NCBI RefSeq assembly: GCF_020509005.1
Contig: NC_063014.1
Coordinates: 4,030,001-4,094,000 of the forward strand
Direction: 5' to 3'
DNA: 64,000 nucleotides
Origin: Fulvia fulva
Taxonomy: Eukaryota; Ascomycota; Dothideomycetes; Mycosphaerellales; Mycosphaerellaceae
The stretch's first letter is position 1. Every line of letters starts with the position of its first letter. The notes beneath the pieces were generated by a model. That model saw nothing but the letters and a program-made list of their open reading frames with translations, ran no database searches and was not told the DNA's origin. Positions 23,609 through 36,588 of this stretch are shown here, one piece after another. Position numbers and translations under genes: made by a program.

Positions 23609-26600
23609 CTCCTACTTATCTCGTATAGGAGGTTATAGTCTACTCACTTCCTGTTAATAGTACTTAGACCTTTTTATAATAGGTTCAGCTAGCTTATAAA
23701 CCTCTAGAAGTGTAGACTAGTCTTTAGTTTTATAAAGCCGTCTACAACTATCTTAGAGGTTAGGGTGTACTTAATAGCAATAAGCCTCCTCTACTAAAGT
23801 TTCCTAACAGCGTTATAGGCAATGTCAATGTGCTTCGACTTGTTATAAATATATATATCTTTTACTAGGGTAAGGGCAGCTTGATTGTCACCTCTTAATT
23901 AGACTAGTCTCAAATTTGATACAGTCTCCTAGTTTCTAGTGATTCTTAGTTAATAGGAACAGTCTCCTACTAACTCTAGGCAATCCATTTCTCTTAGTAG
24001 TAAAGCTAGGAATTAGGACTGCTTCGTATATACATTCATAGCTATATATTCAGCCTCTATTATAGATGTTACTACAGACTTTTGCTTCTTGCTCATCTAA
24101 GAAACTAGTGCCCTATAGAGGAAGAAGATATACCTAAGGATTGAGACTCTGTCTGCTTTGTCTATAGCATAATTAGAATTATAGTATCTAATAAGGTGTC
24201 CTTTTCTAGACTTTAAGAACTAAAGTCCTAGATTAGGGTATGATCTTAGGTACCTAGTGATCTTCTTCAAAGCCTTTATGTAGTAGGTGGATAGGTCACT
24301 TATAAACGAGCTCATCCTTCCTAGGGCAAAAGCAATGTCTACCCTTATAATTGTTACTAGCTATATCTAAGTACTATTGATACTCTAGTACTCTGCCTTG
24401 TTACACCTCTTATCTATGTGGCTTGAAGGTTTGAGGGCCTTATAGCTGTCTATAGGTGAGTGTGTAGGTGCTACCTTCTTATAGTTCATTCCTATCTTAG
24501 CTAGGCTGTCCCTAATAAAGTGTCCTTAGTCAGGTTTTAGGATTCCTCTCTTCCTGTCCCTTATGACTCTTATACTAAGGATCTTTTTAGGTTCACCTAG
24601 ATCTTTGATCTTGAAGATCTTACTAAGTTCTCTTTTGAACTAGAGAATATCTATTAACTTTGGTGTAGCAATTGGAATGTTATCTATATATATAAGGATT
24701 ATGATCTCCCTCTTCTTATAGATAAGTAGGCATAGATCTACTTCTGACTATATGAATCTAATCTCTCTAAGCTTTAATACATAGAGTTGATTCCAATCTC
24801 TAGCTGCTTACTTAAGTCTATATAAGCTTTTAAGGATTTTGAACACTATGTTTAGTAGAAGCTCAACTCCTAGTAGTAGTAACATAAAGATGTCTTTATA
24901 GAGGGTGCTTTCTATAAATGTATTGTTCACATCCACTTAGTAAAGATGAAGATCCTTCTTATACACAATAGCTATAAACACCCTAAGGGTGTCCTGTCTT
25001 ACTATAGGTACAAATGTCTCTACAAAGTCAATACTAAACTTCTGTAAGAAGCCCCTTATAACTAGTCTAGCCTTGAACTTTTCAATAGCTCTACTAATGC
25101 TTCTCTTAATATCAAAGACCTATCTTAATGTAACTAGATTTACTCCTTTTAGTAGAACAGAATTTTCCTAGGTGTTGTTACTCTATAGAGTATCTAGTTC
25201 CTTTTGGATTACTTCCTTCTAAAGATGTCCCCATTTCTTATTATTTATAGCATCCTTGTATGATTTTAGAATTGGGACCTCTTACTTATATATAATAGCT
25301 TCTATAGTTACTACAAAGGCTATTTCCTTAACTTCTTCTAGGAATTCGTTATCCTATAGTATTGAACTGTCTACTGATTGTATAGCTATAAAGAAAGCTT
25401 AGTAAAAAGTAGTAAGGTTCCCTAAGAGGTCTATTACTTCTCCTACTTTGGTAGCTAGTTCGGGCTTAGGGACTATAGATTTTAGGGCTTTCTGTTTTAT
25501 ATTATAGCCCTCAACATTATACTCAGCCTTTCTCTTTCTAAGGCATAATTTAGGGACCGTTACTTATAACCTAGTAACGTCTATTTCCTAGGGATCTAGG
25601 GAGCTTCTCTTAATTAGCTAATCAATTTTCTGAAATTCCCCTACGTTCTCCGGAGTTTAGGGAAGTTATACAAACAGCTTTCTCGGCTAAGCGACTTTAG
25701 GGCTCTTAATTGGCTAATCTATTTCGGGGGTGCTTTAATAGACGCCTAAATAGTAGGTAGATTGTCCTAAGGATACGTTCTTCCTCGGCCTTCCTAAGGT
25801 CTTCCTAGCTAGTATACTACTTAGTAGATTTAATGTTAGAACATTAAGACCTATATAACCTCTAGGCTAGTCCTTAAAGAAGTCTATATATATATGTTGT
25901 TTAACAGCTCTTATGTCTAGTTCCTAAAAGAGCTAGGCTTTAGCTATGTTTTTAATATACCTAATAAACACTACTTCTTTACCCCTATTTATTAGCTTGT
26001 CACTTCTTGCCTATTGAGGTTAGGATCTTATGTCTATATAGACAGGAGCTTTATATCCCTAAACTTTTAAATAGTTGATAGTCGGTTTGATACTATCAAA
26101 AGCCTTATCTAGTAAAACCTTAAACCTATCCTAATCTAGGCTATTTAGCAGTTTGTTCCTTATATAAGTTTGGGCCTCTAGTACTTTAGGCCAAAGTTTA
26201 ACCGGCATTTTAGCCTCTTTAAGCATTGCCCTTATAGAGTCCTCTAAGGTTTGTATTGACCTCTTAACTAGTCCATTCTATAGAGAGTTATATGCCTTAG
26301 TCGGCTCGAGCCTAATCCCTAAATCCTTCTCCTACTACTTCACTAATGTAATAAGTTCTTTTATATTATCAAGCCTTACTACTTTCAGCTACGCTAATAA
26401 TTTCCTCTCTACTTTGATCTTCTAGTTCTAGAGAGCAACTAGAGCATCTTCTCTTTTCCTAAGAGGAAAGGTCTACTTCTTCCTAGAGAAGTTGTTAACA
26501 ATCTTAAGCTAGTATTTGAATCCTAGTCTTAAGATTAGTAGTAGGCCATATATATTAATAGATATAAGGGCAAGTCTTTTAGGTCTTCTCTCTATAACTT

Positions 26601-28867
26601 TGCCTTTGTACTTCTTTATCTTTGCTATTGAATATACTCTGTACTAGTAAAAGCTATCCTTAGGGATAGGAATAGGTTCTTTCAAGTCTGTTACCTTATA
26701 AAGATTCTAGAGCAAATTCTTCCTAAAGTGTGCAAATCTTCTATACTAAAGCTCCTACTACTTTAGGTCGGTCTCTAATTAAGTAGTCACAAAGGCATTC
26801 TCTATTAGTAGTATATATAATGAGTAATGTGCCCGTTCTTATAGGAGAGGAGAAATCTTATTAATAAATAGAACCCCCCTAAGGAGCTTTGTCTAGACAA
26901 TAGTCTTGCTAGAGGGGGGAACAAGAGAAAATGATAGAGGTTGAACACTAAACTGCTTACTAAACTAGTTCTATAAAACCAGGTTTACTCCTAGCTTAGG
27001 TATAAGTAGGATATCTTCTAAAACAACTTTTCTACTAGCTCTCCTACTCATCTCTATATTCCTAATATAAGTGGCTAATAAAAACCTACCTCCTACTTTG
27101 ATCTATTTCTTCCTTATTAAGGGAGTTATAGATCTAAAGAGGTAGCTTTAGTCAGTTATAGAGAATGAAGTATAGGAGTTAAGTAACCACTCTTACGAGG
27201 GGAACTTGCCTTAGACTTCTATATTTAAGTGAGCCACTTTATTATACTTATTATCATCAGACATTGTCTCTAGGGATGAGCTATATAAGTCACGTGACTC
27301 TTAGGCGGAAAAACCTTTTCTAGTCTTCTTTACTTTAGAGGTATAAGACTAGGCCTAGTTCTTCTAGAGCGATAGTATATTAGAGCTGAGTTTCTTCACC
27401 ATTTTCTTAAGTTCTTCTATAGAGGACTTCTCTCTTAGTGTCCTCCTTAAAGTAGGTAGTAGAGTTCTCTTCTTCTTAATATATATTATATTCTAGGAAG
27501 ATAGTAGTTAGGAATGAGATCTAAGGACCTTTCTTACCTTAGGCAGACTAGGGCAGTCCTTGATTAGATGATCCTTCTTATAGAGAAGGCAGGAGAGTGG
27601 TCTTACTAGACCTAAGGGCTTAACCTAGGTGGCTACTATACTATACTTAGCCTTAGAGGGATCTAACCTAGCTTCTTAAGCTTTAAGGATCTTTAAGGTC
27701 CTTTTATAATCCATCTTTAGCTGAGCTATAATAGTATTCCTAGCTATATAGTAGTTAGGTAGTAGTGAGCTTAAGAGCTAGGTCATCCTTACATTAGCTT
27801 TCCTATAATACTAACCCTCTAGGTCAATATTAGCAATCCTTTTTCTAAGAGAAACTAGGTGTGTCTATATAGATCTAATAGTGAACTCTTTACTTATCTT
27901 AAAGGTCACAAATTGCTTTATAAGCTTATATATATAGGTTAGTAGCACCTAGCTATACTTGTTCTAGAGATACACCTACTTCTTAGTAGCTCTTCTAGAT
28001 TTATATAAGCCCTTAAGCTCAAATTCATCTTCTTCTATAATCCTACTAAGGATACTGAAGTTGTACACTATATTTTGTCTTGTCTATATTAGCGTATTAA
28101 GGATCTCTTTAGTTATAGCCTCTTCTTAGAGTTTTAGAGTCTTGCCCTTAATGTTATTAAAAGACACTTCTATTAGGTTATTAATTACAAAGAATGCTAA
28201 TTAGCTCTCTATCTTATATCTCTAAAGGTTAAACTATCTCTTCTAATTGTCCCTCCTAAGAATTAGGATTTTACCTCCCTTCTCCTCTGTCTTCTCTTAG
28301 TATAAATCTATAATAGATTAGATGTAATGAAACAAGGTGTATATATTCCAAAGTGGTGGCTTAGATCCTACTAAGGCTTCTAGTATAGAATAGGAAAGTT
28401 CGTAGGTATAGATACTAAGGCCTACTTAGGAAAGTAAAGAAGGAGCGGTATAAGGTCTCTAGGCTAGGACATAGGTCTGTCTCTCCTAGTAGAGCTTCAA
28501 ATGACTTACTTGAAGTCCTTCTTAATAGTATCTCGATGTAGTTCTACCTATAGAGTATCTTTAAGGTATTGGCTTTAAGTAAGCCGTATAGAGTCCTTAT
28601 CTAGGTTACCTATTACTTAGTATCGAACTAAGCTCCTTAATAGGATAGATAGGGTAGACTTCTAATTCCTAGATATTTTCTACTACGATAGTAAGGGATA
28701 CGAGTAACCTATACTAATATAGGTTGCTCTTATTCCTATATAACCCCGGGCTTATAACCTGTTAAATAGGTACGGGTAGATAGTAGCGGAGTAGAGTAAG
28801 AGATCGATCTTTAACTGACCAATAGTACGAGTATATAGCAATATATTAGGAACCAATATATTAATTG

Positions 28868-28994
28868 TGTTAGATGTCTATCTAAGCTAATAGGGAGAGA
28901 AGGTATCTCCCTATAAGCTGAGTTATCGTAGATACCTTAGGCTACTAGATCACTTCCTAATTATTAACTCTCTTTAAGATGCTATATCTTAATA
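28868..28994 (-). repeat. Copia-B 5' LTR (right copy)
   Basis: 127 bp with TGTTA...TAACA-type ends (one end RIP-changed). The last roughly 100 bp match 23509-23608. Confidence 0.75.
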
Positions 28995-29040
28995 AGGAGG
29001 GACTTTAGCTACTACTACCGCTAAAGTAGGTATATAAATA

Positions 29041-32000
29041 GATTAGATTAGATTTGTTATTCTCCTATTCTAGGACCCTATTCGGCCTATATAGGTATAT
29101 ATCTATTATTATATACAAAGGGAAACCCGAATAGGTGAAAACCCTTCCCGCCCCCGACCTCTCCTTATCTAGATTAGCTTTCCCTCTAAACGTACGTAGT
29201 CTATATCACTACCCCGTTAGCCCCCGCTCCTAGCCGGTCTCGTTACGCTACGTCGTGTCCTCTCTTCCTATACTACTCCTACTAGGCGGTACTGTTCTAG
29301 CTAGCCCTTCTCTAGTATCTAGTTCGTAATACGCCGTAGGTCCTTAACGTTATTAAGAAGTGCCCTAATCGTCCGGTTCCTCGCCTTTACTATCTACTCC
29401 CCCCTTCCTAGCGACTACCTCGGATAGACAAGGAGTACGTGCCGTACGTTCTAGGAGTAATAGCCGTAGGGGTAGCTAGTATTCGTGTATCCTAGAACCT
29501 TCCTCTATAATAGGTACCCCTAGAGGCCGATATGTTCGCTTCGTAGTTAGGTTACTATACTACTCTATACCCTCGTAAGGCGGTAGTAGATAGGCTTCGG
29601 GGGGTACTTAACCGCGGATTTCGTAGCTAACTATTCCTTAGGTTGTCCCGCTAGCTAAGGGCGTCTACTATACCCTATAACCTAGTTGTTCTACCTCTCT
29701 TTCTATAGTTGCTCTATAAACGATTTCTTACCTTCCTATCGTATTACTAGCTATTCGTCCCTTACCCGGTAGTTCGGCTCGTTTCCGGGTCGAATGCCCT
29801 TATACGCTAGTACTTATTCGCGGGCCCTTACGACTATACTAGCGATAACCTTCTATACTAGGTACTATGCCGACTTACTTAAGTAGGAGGTCCGTAGTCT
29901 CTAGATATATAGGTCGATCGGCGGTATAGCGGTCTTATACTTAAGTATCCTTATTAGTATCGACTTATATACCCCGGTAACCTTCCTTAGGCATTAGTTT
30001 TAGATCTTCGCTAGCGGCGCGACGAGTCCCTTTGATAGGTAGGCCCTCTCGCCTAAGGACTATACTTAGCTACTATAGGTAAGGACTAGCCGTATAATAG
30101 CCGTATATAGAAGTCGTAACTACCGTAAGTCCGCCCCCTATATAGACGTAGTAAGCCTCTAGTATAATGCTATATTCTGTTTAGCTTTCCGTAATATTGC
30201 CTATACGTACTTCCTCTACCGTAGCGCCGGGTCTACCTATAGTCCGAGGATCCTAAGCTGATTTACCGGGTTAGCCGTATACCCCTATATCTAGATAGAA
30301 GCTTATATATTATAGAACCGTGGCCGGCGCGTAAAGTATATCAGATTATACTTTTCTAGGGTAAACCGAGCCCCGTACCTCCTAGCCTAGTCCTCGTAGA
30401 TCTTGTGCTTCTCTTCTAGTAGCCTATAGTTCTCCTTAGTCGAGGAAGACTACGCTAGGATATTTGTGTCGTCTACGAAGCCGCTCGTAGCGGTGTTCTA
30501 GGATTCTAGGGCTAGGAGTAGCGTCGCTATAAAGAAGAGGAATAGAATAGGTACTAGCGTTAAGCGTTACGGGATTCTAGTATAGACTACTTGAAATAGG
30601 CTTTTATACTAGCCGACTAGGATCGACGTGCTACGGTTTTAGAGGTAGGACCGTACGAAGTTAATAAGCTCCTTAGGGAGTCCTTTCGACCTTAGGATAT
30701 AGAGTAGCCGCGGGTATAACACGTAGTCGAAGGCTCCCGATATGTCTAGGCTAAGTAAGGATACTACCTTGTTCCTATTCTTATACTAGATAGCCTTTAC
30801 CTAAGAGGTAATAAGTTCTATCGCGGATAGCGTCGATCGCTATAGGCGCGTACCTATCTAGGTGTCCGGGAGTAGGGAGTACTCCTCTACCGCCTCGGAG
30901 AGTCTCGTTATAACTAGCTTCTTAAGCGCCTTCCTAAGAGTATTAAGGAGCGTAATTAGGCGGTACGACTTTACCTATGTATAGTCTTCCTTTTACGGCT
31001 TACGTAGGACTACTATCGTCGATCGTTTAAATACTATTAGATAGTATCCGGTCTATAGGTAGGCGTTAAAGATCGCTACGACTACTAGGGCTAGTTGATC
31101 TCTATACTTCTTTAGTAGCTCGTTTAGGATCCTATCCGGCCCCGGGGCTTTCTTCGCCGGTAAATTCCTAAGTATAGCGGTAATATCTCCCTCGGATATA
31201 TCCTATTAGACCGCGATACTAGGGGCTACGGGAGTAGAGCTATTTATGTCGCTTAGATTAGCCTCGACTAGGGGCGCGAAGAACTTACTAGCTAGTAGAC
31301 GCGCCTTAGCCTCGGGGTCGCTAACCGGGCTACTAGGCGGTTATAGCGCTAGGATAGAGAAGGAGGGGCCCTTTATAGGGTCCTATCGGGCCTATTTTGC
31401 TAGCTTCCACATCCTCGCTAGCTTGCCGGCGATTTCTTCTACTATAGCCCTCTAGCCGACTGCTTTCTCCCTCCGTATTATAGCTTTCTTCTATTAGTAT
31501 ACCTCCCTATATACGTTCTAGGCCTCCTCGCTATAGCTACTCGTCTATACCCGGCGGGCTCTCTATACTTCTTATACTACCGTAGTATACTTCGGCGTCT
31601 AGTATAGTTTAGACTATATCGTTAGTTAGGTAAGCGGAACGTAAAGTAAGGTCGCTTTTCTTATTTCGTCTATTAACCCTTAGACTACCTTATCTATCTC
31701 GTCGTTACTATTATATTGCTACTACGCGATCTAGACTAGCCTCTCGGAGTTATTAAGGTACGCCTAGATATTGGCCTAGTAGGCCTTTCCCTAGTTTAGC
31801 TTAGGGGTCCTCGCTAGTATATATTATATCTATATCGTAATAGAGGTCCTAACTAGTATATAGTCTAACGACGTAACGAGTTTATGTTCGATCCTATAGT
31901 AGGTTACCGTATAGTAGTAGCTATCTAAGATCTAGGAGAGGTCGATCGTGCCTTAGAGTCCCCCTCTCTTCTAGGTACCTAGGTCCTTCGGGGTATTAAG

Positions 32001-34010
32001 GGCAATTGCGTTGCTCGCTATCAAGTCGAGTACTTCGTCGGCTATAGGGTGCGGCTATATAAGGCTTTCCTAGAAAGGGTAGTATATATTAAATTCTCCT
32101 ACTACGATATAGTACCCTTGTCTCTTAAGCGTACTATCTAGGTATCTATAGACCCTAAGGTCGCGGCTAGACCTCGAGCCTAGCGGTTATATATATAGGT
32201 TATATATCTAAGTACTACCTACGTAAAGGGAGGTAATGTCTCCCCCGCCTTCTTCGTCTACGTAGTATACTACCTCCTAGTCGGATTCTAGTATGTCCTT
32301 ACTAATATAGAAGTACGTACGGGGTCTACCGTCGCTTCGTAGGTATGTCGTATAGCCTAGTCACTTATAGGTCGTTAGTCTCTTATAGTACGGGTTAATC
32401 TATAGCTCCTAGATTACTAGGACGTAGTAGACGTACGGGTCCGCCTCGTATAGGAAATGGTTCTAGACTATATCCTTGCTATAGTTAACATTATACTAGA
32501 TAATACTAAGCGTGTCGAGGCTAGTTATCGGCATCGACAATTATTTCCTCTATAGCATCCTATATACTACTACCTTATACGTCCTAGTCTACGCCTATCG
32601 GCTATATACTAAAGGGGAGCCGGGCCTAGTTAGATTCCCTCGCCGTAGCTAGTAGAGCACGTAGCCTCCCGTACGCCCTAGGTTACGTATCCTTTATATC
32701 GTTCTCGGCCCTAAGGCGCTTATACCCGACCGCCGCTAGCTAGTTCCGGTATAGGCTAGCCTTACGGTCGCCGTAGAATCTTAGGGCGACGGTTCTGTTT
32801 ATAATTGCCTTGTTTTTCGCCAGTTTCTGCTATAGGCATTCCGCGCTATACGATAGGTAGTACCCCGGACCGTTCGCGTACCGTCTCGTAGCCGATATAT
32901 AGTCCCTAGATATATAGTCTCCTATATAGTTCGAGTAGGCCTACTTGTTTATATACGTATAGTTTTAGTGTCTATACTATTAGTATTTAAAGCATTAGAG
33001 GACACGAAAGGATAAGGAGTGCTTTTCTACTATCTTAAGGCTATATTACTAGATCAGGCCTTATTCTATCGCTAGATCCGCCGCTTTCGCGTCTTATAGC
33101 TATACTATTAGCGCCGAGGCCTTCTTACCTTCTGGCCATTTCCTATAGAGCCAAGCCGCCTTCTAGATTAGAGAGTTAAGAGTGACTAAGTTGTCCTCTT
33201 AGAGAGCACGTAGGTGACCTTAGTTAGTTAGGTCGAACTCCTTAGGCATATCGTAGACTAGGATCGTAAATTGCTTCGTTAAGACCTTCGCTAATACCGT
33301 AACCTTAGATACCTACTATAGCTATACCTCTAGGTGCCTCCTAGTAGTAGTAGAGCTAGTATAGATCTATAGAGTACCGTTAGACTATTAGTTCACTACG
33401 ACCACCCCTAGTTAGTTGATTCGTTAGGCGAGCTCCTTGTTCGATAGCTTCGTAACTTCGGCCTAGTCTTCCTTTACTATAATACGGATCGTAACTATAT
33501 CGTACGTTAGGCGGGGGCCTAGTATCGATACCGCGACCGATACCTAGCTATAGGGGTGTTGATTCCGGGTGGCCTTACTAATCGCCTAAGACGTCGTCCT
33601 TATTTCTTATTGCCCTCGGTAATACGATAGTATAAGCGCCGTACGTAGCTAAGTGATTATTACCTATAGAGACCGGTATAGGAGCTGATCGTTAGTTTCT
33701 ATACTTTTTACGTCCTCTATAAGTTGCTACTAGTTGTCTTAGGGGAGCTTTGCCTATAGAGCCGTAGGCGCCGTTAGTACCGTAGCCTAGGCTACTATTA
33801 CCTAGGAGTTGCCTAATGTAGCTAGGCACCTCCGCGGCGTTTAGAGCTAAAGAAATAGGGTGAGGAGAACTTTAAGCTATCTAGATTAAATAAGGTAGAA
33901 CTCCCTTAATCCTAGGGGTAGTGGCCTACTTTATAGATCGTTAGAATGGCCTTAATAAGAGCTTTCGAATATGTCTAGGAGACTTTCTCGTTTGCGTAGT
34001 AAATATCGGT
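29041..34010 (-). mobile_element. LINE-X, RIP-mutated near full-length copy
   Basis: Aligns along its whole length with the intact LINE at 12309-17300. The ORF2 equivalent is at about 29220-32540 and the ORF1 equivalent at about 32520-33800. Almost every difference is CA to TA or TG to TA, which creates dozens of stops. It lies in Copia-A plus sequence with a 14-bp target duplication (taggtatataaata at 29027-29040 and 34011-34024) and has a GATTA-repeat tail at 29041-29052. The last 35 bp at its 5' end (33976-34010) do not match the 5' end of the intact copy. Not functional. Confidence 0.92.
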
Positions 34011-35950
34011 TAGGTATATAAATATAAACTAGACGAGTACGGTATACTAAAGAGCTTTAAGGCTAGGCTATACGTAAGAGGCGATTTGTAAGGAATATAC
34101 TTAGACATATACGCCGCTATACTACTAGTAAGTATACTCCGCCTCTACTATACTATAGCCGCGAGCTTCGACCTAGAAGCCGAATAATTCGATATTATTA
34201 ACGTCTTCCTAAACTCGGACCTACTATATACTATATATCTATAACTACCTCCTAGAATCGACAGGCCATCCTATAGACACGACCTTAAGCTAGTTAAGGC
34301 CCTCTACGGTCTGAAGGAGTCCCCTTTATTATAGTATAACTCCCTAACCGAGACGCTAGCCTCCCTAAGACTAGTACTTCTATCGGACTCTAAATATATA
34401 TACTATAATAATAAGGTTATGTTCTTCTTTTACGTTAACGACCTAGTTATACTCTACTACCGTAAGTATAAGGCCTATACTACTAACATTAAGTAGCGGC
34501 TACTTACTAAGTACGAGATATACGAGCTCGGTAATCTCTCCTAGTTCCTAGGAATTAAGGTTACGCGCGACAGAAACAAGCGCTTACTATAGCTCTCTTA
34601 AGAAGACTACATTAAGAAGCTAGCCGCTAAATTTAGTATATCTACGAATATACGCAAAACGACAGTACTAGTAGATTAACACCTTAATTGGACCGTTCTA
34701 GAGGGTCATTAACCTACCTCTATCGCTATCCTTACGTACTAATAACGTATAGGATCCCTTAACTTCGCCGCTATATACACGCGGCCTAACATCGCCTTTT
34801 CCTTATCTATACTATCGTAGTATCTAACTAAGCTAACTAAGATATACCTTAAGCTTATAGATTAGTACTTACGCTATCTCCTAGAGACTAAGAACCTCTG
34901 CCTTATATATAGCGCTAGTAAACACATTACTAGCCTTTAAAGCTAACTAGAACACCTCGGTAGTAACTATAAGTTCTTTAGAGTATCGGACGCGTCCTAC
35001 GGCATAGATAATAATAGGACTAGCTTAAATAGCTAGGTCTTTATACTGTTCGGTAGACTAGTAGATTATAAGGCATCTAAACAAATCACTATTACTAAGT
35101 CCTTAACAGAGGCTAAGCTACTCGGGCTTTCGTAAGCCGCCTTAGAGCTTATATAGTAGGAACGAGTCTTCGCTAAGATATACCTTTAGTTTAATTAGCG
35201 TACCTACTTATACTACGATAATACGTAGACTATCCGCCTTATTAACTAATAAGGGCAAAAGCTTAATACGAAGCTACGCTACGTTAATTTCTACTACTAC
35301 TAGCTCTAATAGCGAGACTAGTACGGAGACATTAAGATCAAGTATCTTAGTAGTAACGACATACCTATAGACAGGCTGACTAAGCTACTTCTACTATAGA
35401 AGTATAAGCACTTCGTTAAGCTACTTAATATAGCTAAGGAAGGCGTAGACCTACGTACCTTAGTACCCTCTATAGCTATATTAGGAGGTAACGGGCTAAT
35501 AGACGCCTAAGAAGCCCGTAGTAGCGGCCTTACTTTATCTCGAAACGAATACCGAACGGCTTTATCTTTACGGACACCTCTCTAGAAGCGCTAGTAGGCG
35601 CAAAACACGGCCACTAGTAGCTACTAATACTATAGACGATGACGAAGCTAGGGTAAAGTATCTACTATTTACCGGTACGGCCCTAGTACTATTATAAATA
35701 GGTGTTTCTCGGACTCCTATTAGCTGATAGCGTAAGGGCGAGAAACACCCCTATTACTAGTAGTAGCGTACGCGCGCGACAAAAGTAGCGCGTCTAATTA
35801 GAACGCGAGAAACGTCTCTAACCTACTACTAGTAATAATACTACTACCTTATTACTACATTATCCGCTACTTTCGCACCTTATATATAGTATATACTTGC
35901 CTAAAACAAAAAGGTGTTATAACCCTAAGGTAATGACCTTTAAAAGTATA

Positions 35951-35987
35951 GAAAGTAAGGCACCCTAAAGGTGCCTTTTTAACTTTC
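35951..35987. repeat. Inverted repeat in the Copia-A 3' region
   Basis: Arm 35951-35964 (gaaagtaaggcacc) pairs with 35970-35987 across a 5-nt loop, with a small bulge. It lies just beyond the point where the two Copia-A copies stop matching. RNA from it would form a strong hairpin; a role is not evident. Confidence 0.6.
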
Positions 35988-36220
35988 CGATACCGTTACT
36001 CCGGTATTACCTATTAGAGCCCTATTATACCTTATATAGTATAAGCTCTATCGTAGACAGCCTAGTACATTACGCTACTAACTAGTACCTTATACTCCCT
36101 AGGGGTAGAGCGAGCTCTCTTACTATTTGCCGGAGTAAAATAACTTAGTATAGAGTAATTATCGGACAATTTAATAAGTTAAGCGGACGACAATATATGT
36201 TTAAGTATATAATAGGACTA

Positions 36221-36325
36221 AGGCTACCTATAGATTGAACTTAGGACCTCTAATTATTTGCCGGTAGGTAAGATAATTATATACTTAAGTAAAAGTCCGT
36301 ATAACGGGACTATTACCTAAGCTAT
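36221..36325 (-). other. tRNA-like pol III promoter relic (possible SINE)
   Basis: On the minus strand, gaTAGCTTAGGTAATAG (near 36324-36309) resembles a pol III A box and aGTTCAATCta (near 36241-36231) resembles a B box with RIP-type changes. They are about 84 nt apart, longer than in an ordinary tRNA, so this may be an intron-bearing tRNA relic or a tRNA-derived SINE. No clean cloverleaf can be drawn by eye. Low confidence. Confidence 0.3.
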
Positions 36326-36588
36326 CTCACCGGTAATAGTTATATAATCTATACTTTATTATATAGGTAATAATAGTAGGAGTGGAGTAAGGAATGAGGA
36401 AAGGGGTATAAAGCTCACCTTACTCACCTTAGCGTACTTTACTTAAAATAGCTAACTTACTCTTACTATAGTAGTAGTAATACCGAGGGCCTAACGTCAC
36501 TACTATAGGTAGGGGGGTAGTTATAATAGGGTGCACGCGATTATATAGAAATCAGCTCATTTACTCTAGCGTACGAGCTAAGAGGGTA

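Larger units (their letters stand above)
23509..28994 (-). mobile_element. Copia-B: second Ty1/copia family, RIP-degraded
   Basis: About 5.5 kb with short LTRs: left 23509-23608 (truncated) and right 28868-28994 (127 bp, ends TGTTAG and AATA from AACA). Broken minus-strand translations give a gag region with a zinc-knuckle trace near 27550, integrase at about 27000-25900 (NGLVKRSIQTLEDSIRAML), RT about 25300-24600 with a YIDN box, and RNase H at about 24500-23700, ending in the copia block around SKKQKSVVTS and EAEY. The sequence is unlike Copia-A. It is less depleted of CA/TG than its neighbours but still broken by stops. The right flank (28995 on) is Copia-A plus-strand sequence. Confidence 0.85.

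Noticed and set aside
24989..25171. Short plus-strand frame in Copia-B
   Set aside because: Lies antisense to the degraded integrase/RT region on minus; chance opening in RIPed DNA.
31246..31455. Short plus-strand frame in the RIPed LINE
   Set aside because: Antisense counterpart of a frame also seen in the intact LINE; not a gene.
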